64,000 nt of DNA from contig NC_079519.1 in the NCBI RefSeq assembly GCF_000801105.2, positions 1,052,668 through 1,116,667 of the forward strand, given 5' to 3'. A program made the position numbers and the translations under genes. Of the stretch, positions 45,692-57,239 are shown one piece after another. The notes beneath the pieces are model-generated. The model was given only the letters and a program-made list of their open reading frames with translations. It made no database searches and had not been told where the DNA came from. Position 1 is the stretch's first letter. Each line of letters opens with the position of its first letter. The stretch is from Raphanus sativus (lineage: Eukaryota; Streptophyta; Magnoliopsida; Brassicales; Brassicaceae).

Positions 45692-47566
45692 AACCCTAAT
45701 ATGTTGGTTAATGCAACATCAGTTTTGGGGGTCATTTGTGTTTTTTTTTGTGTGATATGTTCTTTTTCTTTTGAGTGATTGCGTGATTATGTTTGTCTTG
45801 CGTCTTTGTATTTCAATTACTGTATATGTTATATGGTGTTGCAACCGTATAATATATGAACTCTGCCAAGATGTGTTTTAAACCACATCTCTCTGATTTA
45901 TTGTTCGATTACTTTGATAATTAATGTTACTCAATTCCAATCGCTTGTTTTTTGTTTCTTTGTTTAAGAACATACATTGATCAAGGATAGTGACACACCA
46001 ACACTACTACAAGTACATGTGGCTAACTATATTCAATTCTGTTTGTATACAAGGTAATTCTGACAAATCCTCTTATTCAATATATGGCAATCACCTTCAC
46101 GCACTATGTCATTATACCTTAACTATACGCATTTGGTGTCATTATTAGAATGATTCCGTGCAATACCAAAACTCATCTAGCGCACCAACGCTAAAAAACA
46201 AACTCTTATATATTAGATGTTTATTTAATTTTAGCATCAGATTTTTTTAAACTTGATATAAAAATATAATGTCACAAATTCGTCACATATACCGAATAGA
46301 TTTTTCACCGTTTATTTGCGGCTTACAATTTATATTTTATTGGAAAATCAGTTGCAGTTACAGATTAAAAAAATAATAATTGTTTTATTGCTACATGTTG
46401 GGACTTGGGGTACAATCTGCTGAATCCAATAATTATGTATTACTCCCTCTGTTTCTATTTATAAATAGTTTTGATGATTTTTATCTGTTTTATAATGTAA
46501 GTTGATATATATACTAACATTTCTACACATATGTAAAAAGTACGAACTAAGATTGTAAGTGGCTTTAGCAAAAAAAAAAGATTGTATATAAATGTTGGTT
46601 GGGGAAGATTAGAAATATATATAGTTTTCGAATATATAGTCAAACTAGTGTCATAACAACTTGATGCTCTTTTTTATATTGCCAACCAACTAAATGTCCT
46701 TTCTAACATTTTTTTATTTCCGACTGATAGTTATGTTATTGTTACCTATGTACTTCAGTTCTGACAATAAGTTCTTTTTATATAAAAAATGCTAATAAAG
46801 AGAAGAAATCATTAAAATAAGAAAATTCATACACTAAGGAAACTCTGACCATTGCAAAGAGAAGAAAATGATACATCATAGCTTGTTTCTTACTAGCTAG
46901 AGTGTTTATTCAGGTAAAACCTATCATAAGATGTTAACTTATTCTAAAACTTTGGTTCAATTTTCTGACAAACTATCTTATAAAAAGAATTAATTATAAC
47001 GGTTACCAAAGTAAGGTGAGCAAAGAATCTGAAACCTAGACATTTGTAATATCACAAATAAGCAAAATATAGGCTAATTCATAGAATGCTGATTATAAAA
47101 GAAAAAAAATCATTAGAAGTGTGGGGTTCTCTTTATTTTTATTTTAAAATAGTTTAGGATTCAGCAGCATGAGTTAATTTTGAATATTTTTATACATATA
47201 GAACTTGTAAATTAGAATGGCAAAGATGCTTTAAGAACTAACCTAAAGTATGTTTGTTTTGCAATCACAAATTACAAAATAAAGAAAAGTTTAAAACGAG
47301 TGGTTAATTCAAAAGCACGCACCCATATTCACTGTCATTGCGCACCTTTCGTTCTTCCTCAAAGATTAAATCAATTTTAGTAAACAACTGTTCAACGGAA
47401 GTTAATGGTCGCGAGTTAATTATCAGTTCTTGTCCATGAACCAAACCTCAATAATGTATCACAATGGCACATTCTCTCAAAGCATCGCTGCCTTTTCCGT
47501 GAAGCAAACCTGGGAACGTAAACCTAACCCTAACTATAGTTTTATATATCTTTCTTGCAAACTAAG
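45692..47566. other. Intergenic between BAHD and SRF5-type gene
   Basis: BAHD 3' UTR to about 45860, then AT-rich DNA. ACTCCCTCTGTTTC near 46441 looks like one end of a Stowaway-like MITE, but I cannot find its partner. A short repeat AAGATTGTA brackets an insertion ending TTTAGC-A10 near 46550-46590 (possible micro-insertion). No gene is supported. Confidence 0.45.
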
Positions 47567-50500
47567 ATGATGCAGAAACTCGTACGGCACTTGGTCGCCT
47601 CTCTCGCTATTATCGTTACTTTAGCTCAAGCAAAAACTGAGAAACAAGAAGGTAATTACATTTTGCGGCTTAAATGTCAATAGAAGAAAAACATGCTTTT
47701 AAGTAATCATATTGAGAAGTTAACTAGAAAGTGTTGGCAGTCTCTGCGTTGAATGTGATGTTCACGAGCTTAAACTCGCCGCCGAAACTCAAAGGCTGGA
47801 AATCTAGCGGAGGTGATCCTTGTGACGGTTCTTGGGAAGGCGTTAAATGCAAAGGCTCTTCGGTCACCGAGCTGTATACATTCATTCCCAAATTTAACGA
47901 AGAGCCCTAGTTTCAAAAACTTACTTGTATTACAAGTTATATCCTAATTTTATTTTATTTTTTTTGGTTCCATAGACAGTTGTCAGGGTATGAGCTAAGT
48001 GGCTCGCTAGGTTATCTACTAAGCAACCTCAAATCTCTCACAACTTTGTGAGAATCCTCACTCAATAAGCTCTTTTTATATTAGTATTTCAAAAGATAAC
48101 AATCAGGTTTCAAAATTCTTGTGGTAGTACAGTGATCTCAGCAAAAACAATCTCAAAGGAAACATACCTTACCAACTCCCACCCAACATTGTTAACCTGT
48201 AAGTTCATACATTTATTCTGTTATATTTCTTGTCGCCCAAGAAAAGAATCCTAACCTTGACACTGATATACAGAGACTTTTCTGAGAACGAACTCGATGG
48301 AAATGTACCCTACTCGTTATCTCAAATGAATAAACTCAAAAGCATGTGAGTGAAAACCGAAGAAAATTAGTAAATATCTTTGTTGTTAATTAATTTTCAA
48401 GAGATTTATTAATTTATATGTGAAATGCAGTAATCTTGGACAGAACAAACTCGATGGACAACTTTCAGATATGTTTCAGAAACTCTCCAAACTCGAAACT
48501 GTGTAGGTACAATTCCTTTAGTTATGTTTTCTAACAAAATGTTTACAAAAATCATTAAACATGAGACCTTACACACACCCAAATTCATGAGTACAGGGAC
48601 TTCTCGTTAAATAAACTCTCTGGGAAATTACCTCCAAGTTTTGCTAATCTCACAAGCCTCAAAAAATTGTAACAATAACAAACAAACTTTTACTTAAGTT
48701 TTTTTTTTTAATTTTCTCAAAATGCTAAACTGGATTTTGTTTTTGTTTCCTATGTTATCATTGTACAAGACATTTGCAGGAGAATCGATTCACAGGAGAC
48801 ATAAACGTTCTCAGGAACCTTCCCATTGATGACTTGTAAGCAATTAAGAGAAAACCCTAACTTGTTATCGTCCAAAATCAAAATACCTATAAAACATCTG
48901 TTGTCTTCTTACGTGTGATTAAAGGAACATAGAAGACAACCAGTTCGAAGGATGGATACCTAATGAACTTAAAGAAATAGACAGCTTACTGTAAGTGTAA
49001 CGGGTTGCGTGATACACAAGGAACAAGTTTTCAACATGGAAAAACACTCACTCTCTCTCTTGTGTAATTTGATTATGTTAAAGGACCGGAGGAGGCAACG
49101 ACTGGTCAACAGAAACTGCTCCGCCACCACCACCGGGTGTTAAGTACGGTCGAAAATCAGGTGGATCTAAAGAAGGAGGTATGAGTGTCGGTACCGGACT
49201 GATGATAGCCGGAGCAAGCTTAGGAGTTCTTATCTTATTCGTGCTTTTGATCGCTCTCTTCTCCAAGAAAAGATCATCTCCCAATCCTCATTTCATAGAC
49301 GAAGACGACAGCCATCACACACCAAATCTGAGGTCTATGAGATCTCATGGATCTTCACAAGAGCTTCGTATCGATTTTGGCAACGATTACAAAGGTAATA
49401 TGTTAAAACATTTTTCGACCTAACTTGTAAAGCAAGTTACTAATCAAGAGGAGCTTTATATTGCAGGTAGAAAATCTATAGATTCGGATGATGAAAATAC
49501 GCAAGGAGTGGTTGGATCAAAGGGACTAAAACATTCAGTTTCATCGCGTGTGATGTCTTTCAACGATACTGAGTTCGCGAACAAGCTCAACGCGAAACGA
49601 ACCACTTCGACTCGTGCTGCTACAGAGTTCGAGCTCTCTGATCTACAAACCGCAACAGCTAACTTTGCACCTGGAAATCTACTCGGTGAAGGGTCAATAG
49701 GACGAGTTTACAGAGCTAAATACCCCGATGGACGTGTAAGTCTCTGAGCTACCTTGTGTCACAAGTAACACAATTAGTCCAAATGTATCTGATCAAGTTT
49801 TGTTTTTTTGGTTCAGACTTTGGCGGTTAAGAAGATCGATTCAAAACTGTTTGATTCGGGTAAATCAGAAGGGATAGCGGCTATAGTGATGAGCGTTTCG
49901 AAGATTCGGCATCAGAACATAGCAGAGCTCGTAGGTTACTGCTCAGAGCAAGGTCACAACATGTTGGTCTACGAGTGCTTCAGGAACGGATCGCTACACG
50001 AGTTCCTTCATTTGTCAGATTGTTTCAGTAAACCTTTGACTTGGAACACAAGAGTCAGAATCGCCTTGGGAACCGCTCGAGCTGTTGAGTAAGTTCTTAA
50101 ACACAAACACACACACATAAACACTTTTATGACCATGTTGTTCTGTTTTGGTGTAGATATCTACACGAGGCATGTTCACCGTCTGTGATGCATAAGAACA
50201 TAAAGTCTTCTAACATTTTGCTAGACGCAGATCTCAACCCTCGTCTCTCAGATTACGGCCTCTCAAAATTCTATCTCGTAAGGCATTTAAGTTTAATTCC
50301 CTCTAAAATCGACAAGTTTGGATTAAGAGTTAATTAGTATATGAATCACATGATGTGACAGAGAACGAGTCAAAACCTTGGAGAAGGATACAATGCACCA
50401 GAAGCCAAGAACCCTGATGACTACACACCAAAGAGTGACGTCTACAGCTTCGGTGTCGTCATGTTAGAGCTTCTCACCGGTCGAGTTCCATTTGACGGGT

Positions 50501-50876
50501 CAGTTTCATTCTAAGATCATTTAACTATAATAGGTTAAATACTTCTGCTGAGTCATAAGACATATATACTGTGTATGGTTGGCTTTGTGATATAAACAGA
50601 GAGAAGCCAAGGCCGGAGAGATCGCTGGTTCGGTGGGCGACACCGCAGCTTCACGACATAGATGCGTTAGCGAATATAGCAGATCCAGCTTTGCACGGAC
50701 TTTACCCACCAAAGTCACTGTCAAGATTCGCTGACATTATCGCATTATGTGTACAAGTTGAACCAGAGTTCCGACCACCGATGTCCGAAGTTGTGCAGGC
50801 GCTTGTAAGGATGGTTCAACGGTCAAGTATGAAACTTAAAGATGATCTTAGAGCACACGACGAGTATGATTTCTAG
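47567..50876 (+). CDS. SRF5: STRUBBELIG-family LRR receptor-like kinase (SRF5-like)
   Basis: Plasma-membrane receptor of the LRR-V (STRUBBELIG) family, involved in tissue development in related members. Fifteen exons: 47567-47651, 47741-47873, 47976-48047, 48133-48198, 48274-48345, 48431-48502, 48597-48668, 48770-48835, 48925-48990, 49084-49394, 49467-49735, 49817-50088, 50157-50277, 50362-50498, 50600-50876; 696 aa. Signal peptide (about 1-25), Cys-flanked N-cap ([15 protein letters not shown]), LRRs on 66- or 72-bp exons, Pro-rich linker (APPPPPG), membrane helix at about 270-293, kinase domain from about 400. The VAIK Lys is present (TLAVKKI, Lys 433), but HRD is HKN (531-533) and DFG is DYG (551-553), as in other atypical STRUBBELIG kinases. 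Two ATGs are adjacent; I chose the first. Corresponds to At1g78980 from memory. Confidence 0.94.
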
Positions 50877-51044
50877 AGTTAAAAAAGAAAAGTTAGCCAA
50901 AAAATCAGAGGAGACATATTATATTATTATTCGTTTACTTTTGCTGAATAAACATACATCTGAATAAGTAGCCAAAGACACAGGAGATTTCATCCATATG
51001 TAGACATTGTTTTGTTCTTTTTATCTATAATCTGTAAACATTTA
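50877..51044. other. Convergent 3' ends
   Basis: Only 168 bp separate the stop codons of the SRF5-like gene (plus) and the cyclase (minus). The 3' UTRs probably overlap. Confidence 0.5.
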
Positions 51045-54000
51045 CTAAGGAAGCTGAAGATGATGTTGTTGAGTTTGGATTGGGAAGGTAGCTTTCCGGT
51101 ACTCAGCAAGTGCCCATAATGGGAAAGTGTTTCTGTAGGTAGCATAGTGTATCAAGCAATTCCTCATGAACACTCCTACTATCTCCTGCACATGATGCGA
51201 CAATCAAAATATGTAACTTAGAAAAATGAAACATAGATAGACTATTTGATTCCCAAGACTCTTGTTCCTTCTATAAAAGAGGATAATGTCTAACCTGTTG
51301 AGGGAAATCTCCATTCTCCATTTGCGAATTGATGATAAGTTTTGCAGCACGGTGAAGAGGTACTGGATCTCTCTCAGCCTGTCCAGCGTGAATCAGACCC
51401 ATTACTGCCCAAGCTGTTTGCACCAAGTTGGATCTTTTCCCTTCTGATGGTATGTATCTCTACGTACAAGGAAGCCATGTTAAGAAAAAAGATCAACAAT
51501 CGTTCCGTAATCAAGGTCATTTACTAAGAGTACTTGATCTGCGCAAATACCTGTTCAGGGCATGAGAGATAGCTTTCGCCCCAGCCTCCATCGTCTTTCT
51601 GTGTCCTGAGTAAAAACGCAACACCTTTACGCATAGCCAGACTGTTTTTATATGTTTCACCAGCGGCTGCTAGGCCGGCAAGAGCGAACCATGTTCCGTA
51701 AATGAAACAAACTCCCCAGTTCCCATACCTATATCATGGGTCGAGAAAAAAAAAAAGATTATTTTGTTAAAAGAGTTTTTTTTTCTGAAGCATATTCCTT
51801 TATACCATGAAGGGCTTGAAAGTAGAGAGCATACCATGAACCATCTGGCGTCTGTTCGTTTTCTATGAATTGCACAGCTTTCTCGATGGACTTGTTTATC
51901 TCTTTTGTCCTGTGATCTGGATAGAGTTGCTTGAACAGAATCAAAGCTTGTATAACAGATGAGGTGCATTCCACATACTCACGCTCGGCCACGAGATTAG
52001 CGAGAAATTCCGTGGGATTGAGGAACTGAAACACCAGATGCAAAAGGTTAAAAATAAAGAAAAAATGTGCAAGCATCCTTATGGTGTGTGTTTCAAGCTC
52101 TTACTTCAATCCATTCATAAGCACGGACAGGCTCCCATGCAGTCATACCTCCATTCTCACTCTACATTTTAGTGAAGTGTAGTTGTAAATCTTAATAAGA
52201 GTCAATAATATTTTAGGATATTATAGATTTAAACTTACCTGAAAAGATAGCAAGAGATTAACAGAGTCGAATATTTGTTCAGGATCTATCTTCTGGCCAA
52301 CAACCTCAGCTGGCATGGTGGAGAGCAGCAGGCAACACTACAAAACCAAAGAAGTACCATTGAGGCATTAACTCTTGTGAAAGGATCATGCAAACCTGTT
52401 CTGCATCACTGACTGGTTTGATTTACCTTTAAAGCTTCAGCCGTACAATCTGAAACTTGCCATCCATGATCTCGATCAGATAAAGTCCATGCGCCTTTGG
52501 AGATATGGCGGTACATGCTCTTAAAGTCACCAGAAGGGTTTTCTCTAACCTGCAAAATTTATTTGATTTAGGGAAAAAAAAAACACATTCAACTCTTATT
52601 ATAGAAATTCAAGCTACACTATTATAAGAAAAAGGATATCAAAACCTGAGATTTCTTAATATAATCATGTCCTTTCTTCAATACATTGCCAGTTTCATCA
52701 AAGAGATCACTAGCAAGTATAGCTTGAACCGCAAACCCAGTATCCCATAGTTGACTTCCAAAGCTCTGCATAAATCTATAATTTTAAACAAGTTTCCATA
52801 GTAGACACTGTCCGAACTACCCGAACTAGAAACTATTCAAACTGAACCAAAAATAGATTAAGTAGTAAATTGATACTCTGAACCCCTACCAGAACTACCC
52901 AAAACCAGAAATGCCTAGGCCTACTAGACAGCATATACCAAAAATAATCAAATTTTCAGTCACCTGCATTTTCATTCCATCTTCGGCGACCCACATGTAA
53001 TCTGGAATTCTAGCAAGATGCTTCTTGAAGTAGTCCCCATTCGGGTTTTCAATCCAACATGCAAGCATGCACAGTACCTACCGAAAAAAAAAGTTCAACC
53101 CAAAATTCAAAAATAGATTCTTAAGAGAGAGTATATGCCTAATTCTATAAAGGGTCATTCAAATCAACACTTTTTACCTTCTCAACACAACCGATGGTGA
53201 TATAATGGCTATTCTCGTCTTCGTAATGTATGTGTTTCATCGCCAGCCGAAGAGCTTTTTCCCTCACAAGCTTGTTTAACGGCCAACGGGTAAGGAGCGG
53301 CTCCACGAGAACGTAAAGAGCATCCCACACCAAATCTTGAACCAAAGGATGCGGAAAATACATGTCCTCCTACGGAAAGTAAAGTCAGATGACATATATA
53401 TAATAAGTATCAGAATGGTTTATCATACCTTTGCGTATAGACGTCGTGTTTTATTCCAGTTGATTTCTTCGTAAGGTTGCAAATGGAGTTCGTCACGCAG
53501 TTGCAGGATAAGAGGTGTTATAGGACCAACAAACCTCTTCCCATATAGATACGACATCGGCATGTAAACCATCCGGCAATAGCACAAAGTTTTCGCTGTA
53601 TTTATATATTTTTTTGCGTCAAGACAAACATCACATAAGAATCTCTCAACGGAAAAAAAAAATGGAAACAGAGAACAAACCTAAGTGTATTGGAAGACAC
53701 GAAGGTAGCAACCAGATCTCAGGAGGCATCGGATTGGTTCCTGACCAATCATAGATTCCAAGTATCTACATATACCGAAAAAAAAAATCAAATGCTGATT
53801 GAAAAAAACGTAACGTTGCAACATCTCTCAGGATATGATGGACTTCAAGATTTACCGATAGCCATATTTTCCCCCATGAAGGAACATAAGTGACACCACC
53901 ACGGTCAAGAATCCACTGTCTTGCCCGTTTACACGCGTTCTCTCGTCCCCCATTGGGACCTTCTCCGAGCATACGCAAGCAAATGTAATTCAGCGCGGTG

Positions 54001-57000
54001 CAGAACATAATGCTCCTACCTTCGATGTGTAGTCCCCATCCACCATCTTCGTTCTAAAAAAGTTAAAAATACAAAACAAAGAGCAAAACGTTATCTCATG
54101 TGAAGAAATGTGAGCCTAAGTGAAAGTAACCTGATGACAATAGACATGACGAAGCATCTCTTTGCGGTGTTCTTCATCGAATACTTTCTCAAGGTGTCCT
54201 GTGATGTACAAACAAAATACCTGCACGAAATAGAAACACAAACCCTAAATCTCTAATCTCATTGCCATTGGATTCCTCTTGGTTATCCCTTACCCTTAGT
54301 GGCAGGGGTAGAGGTGATCATGATACGAAGTGAAATATTGGACTAAAATCTCAATTTTTTAAAAAAAATTTACACTGAAAAACCACTAAATTAATATAAA
54401 AAATATATAGATATATTTGATGTAAAAAAAAAATATAGATATATTTTTTTTTTGTTAAAACCTTGTTAAAATATTTATGGTACATTTCAGGACGCCTTTG
54501 CTTACTGTTTCTTTTCTTTTCACACTACTAGCGTGCAATAGAAGCCATAAGCCCTAAATCACTAATTCTAGCCCAAATAGTATTCTCCACCTAATCCAGA
54601 GGGAAGAGAAAGAAGAAACAAACCAACGGAGGAAGGAAGAAGAGAGGTCCGGTGATTTCTCCAGGCCAGTGACCGTCGGAGGCTTGCAGAGCCGAGAAGA
54701 AAGAAATTCCTCTCCGTAACGCATCCGTCGCTTTCTCGTAAGTTACGCCTTCGTCGCCGTCGATCTTCACCGGCGGGATGGCTTGCTCGAATTTTGCATC
54801 TTTCAGAAACTGTGTGTCGCAATCAAATCAAACTTTATCTTAGCTAAGCTCAATCTGAATATAAATACCATTCGAGTTTGAAGCAACTGGCAACTTGGCC
54901 CATTAACCTTTACGGCCCAAATATAAATCTGTTAATAATATATTTTTTTTTGGACAAAAAATCTGTTAATAATATATTTATCAAACTATAATAGAACAAA
55001 GGTAAATACGAAAAGAGCTATATATATAATAGTCAGAGTATACATACAGTTTTACTAGGTGTTTTGCCCGCACATGCGGGCATAATCGTTTTACTAATAA
55101 TTATTAATATATGTATTATGATTTAAATACCATGATAACTTATTTTTATATTCTTAATCATTTTAGTTTTTTTTTTATTTCGGTCTATGTCTTCTTAACA
55201 CAAATAAAAACTTTAAAACTATGAGACCATAAGAGCATAATTACATATCAAATATTGCACACAATAAATCACTAAAACACACATAATCCAAGTAAAAACA
55301 AAATAAATAAAAATTAAATAAAAACTAAAGTTCGATGATAATTTAGAAGATTAAAAAAACGAATTGAGATAATAACAATATTTCATTGGTTAAACATATT
55401 TTTCTTATAGATTAAACAGTAATAAAACATACACATGAAATAACTACCGAAGTAATTCAGAATAATTAATTCATAATTCCAAACTCCATATAACAAAAAC
55501 GATTTGCTTACTTTCAAGCTCAAAGAAAGAAGAAAAACATAGAACTTCAACTAAAAAACAAATATCAAAAGTACAAAATATAGATGTCAAAAACTATAAT
55601 CGAGAAAATTTGGAATGAATGAGAAAAATGAAACTATAGAATTTAAATCATCTTACATCATATGAAAATAAGAATTGGTCCTAACTTGTTTAAAATAATT
55701 ATAATTTTAATTTCAATTATAAAATTTGAAATCGTTATATTATTTAAATTAAAAAATTAATGATTTAAGCTAAAAACTAATAAGAATCTTTACAAAAGTT
55801 AAAATAATTATAATCATAGATCCAATGAGAAATTTCGAAATATTTATATTATCTAAATTAATAAATTGATGATTTAATTTTAAAACTAATAAGCATATGA
55901 CAAATTAGCAAAATTAGCTAAAATCAAAGAATATATATAAATTAATAAATTGATGATTTAATCAAAAAAACTAATAAGAATATGATAAATAATCAAAATT
56001 AGCTAAACTCAAGAAGAATGTGATAAATCAGTAAAATCACTTCATAATAATAGTAGTTATATTATTTAAATTAATAAATTAATAAGTTAAGCTAAAAACT
56101 AATAAGAATGTTGTGAAAGTTAAAATGACTATAATCATAAATCCAATGAGAAATTTCGAAATATTTATATTATTTAAATTTATAAATTAATTAGGAAGTT
56201 TGAAATTTTTATATTATCTAAATTAATAAATTGATAATTTAATTTAAAAATCTAATAAGCATATGATAAATAAGTAAAATTAGCTAAAATCAAAGAATAT
56301 TATAAAAATTAATAAATTGATGATTTAATAAAAAAACTAATAAGAATATGATAAATAAGCAAAATTAGCTAAAATCAAGGATATTGTGACAAATCAGCAA
56401 AATCACTTCATAAATAATAATATAGAAAACTAATAAGAATATGACAAATAAGCAAAATTACCTAAAATCATGAAATACATGACAACTAAGCAAATTTACT
56501 TCATAAATAATAGTATAGATATAAGTGTCATTTAAGTTTTAGAATTGGTTAACTGTAAGATATTTTCAGTGCATAGATTTATAATTTTACAATTTAGCAT
56601 TATTGTTAATTCATTAATTAATAGAACCAATGAAAAAATATTAAATAAAGTAAAACAGAAATTAATATTTTTAATAGAGACAATATATGTAGAAATTTTA
56701 AAATATTTAAACATGTAATATAACAAATGGATATGAGTTATATTTATTCAATTATTTGAGCAACTATATTTATTCAAATTATAAATAAGATAAAGTAAAT
56801 GCAAAAAAATACTATATATATAATCCACATATATTAGGTTTTTAATAAAATGATGTTATGTTTTTTTTAAAATGATGTTATGTTAGTTGTTCTTTATCGG
56901 TTTGGCCATCTAAATCCCCTCAAATTTACTGATAGAAATCTCCATTAGAAGTTAAAAATTATTTAGATTTTAGGCTACATATTTCCATGATAAACAAAGA

Positions 57001-57239
57001 AAACTCACTTGATAAAATAAATAAAAAGAACTTACTTGCATTCTCCACAAGATATCACTGCAGCCTTTTACACGAGGACGGTTGATCAAGAAATGCCGGC
57101 GAGCTTCTTCGACGGCGCCTCGTTCCTCTGCCGTGCCGGCTTTGGGATCAAATTTCCATGTTTGACGTCCGACAAAGTTGTTGCTGCTGAGCAAGTAAGG
57201 GTCTTCCCCATTTCCCTCTCCTATTTTCAACTTCCACAT
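51045..57239 (-). CDS. Oxidosqualene cyclase, lupeol synthase-like
   Basis: Converts 2,3-oxidosqualene to a pentacyclic triterpene alcohol at the ER membrane. Sixteen exons in transcription order: 57239-57036, 54809-54624, 54220-54131, 54053-53856, 53765-53681, 53595-53429, 53369-53178, 53077-52964, 52765-52646, 52549-52427, 52337-52239, 52161-52105, 52025-51835, 51728-51551, 51459-51295, 51185-51045; 769 aa, full length. It starts [16 protein letters not shown]. The catalytic Asp motif SDCTAE is at 485-490 (52436-52453). QW repeats include QASDGHW and [10 protein letters not shown]. The product-control motif reads LCYCR with Leu 258, the residue typical of lupeol synthases (Trp in beta-amyrin synthases). 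Intron 1 (2.2 kb) contains a Helitron. An intron at 54221-54623 splits PPL/VFC, which the neighbouring cyclase lacks. Closest to Arabidopsis LUP1 (At1g78970) from memory; exact product needs testing. Confidence 0.93.
54925..54979. repeat. Micro-insertion flanked by 21-bp direct repeat (cyclase intron 1)
   Basis: A 21-bp sequence (begins AAATCTGTTAATAATATA) is at 54925-54945 and, identical, at 54959-54979. The 13 nt between are six T followed by GGACAAA, nearly the same as the insert at 3015-3030. Confidence 0.7.
55055..56519 (-). mobile_element. Non-autonomous Helitron in cyclase intron 1
   Basis: Read on the minus strand, it starts TCTATACTATTATTTATGAA after an A and ends with the hairpin GCCCGCATGTGCGGGC, then AAAACACCTAG before a T. 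TC start, 3' hairpin, CTAG end and A/T insertion site are the Helitron signature. There is no Rep/helicase coding. The 1.46-kb body is AT-rich with repeated modules (AATAAATTGATGATTTAA and AAGCAAAATTAGCTAAAATC variants). Diverged extra copies of the 5' terminus lie at about 56395-56424 and 56026-56055. Confidence 0.88.
56847..56884. repeat. Micro-insertion flanked by 16-bp direct repeat
   Basis: AAAATGATGTTATGTT at 56847-56862 and 56869-56884; six T between. With so short an insert, slippage is a fair alternative. Confidence 0.5.

Noticed and set aside
46440..46640. Second Stowaway-like MITE starting ACTCCCTCTGTTTC
   Set aside because: I could not find the matching right end or TA duplication. 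It may be a truncated copy; not called as an element.
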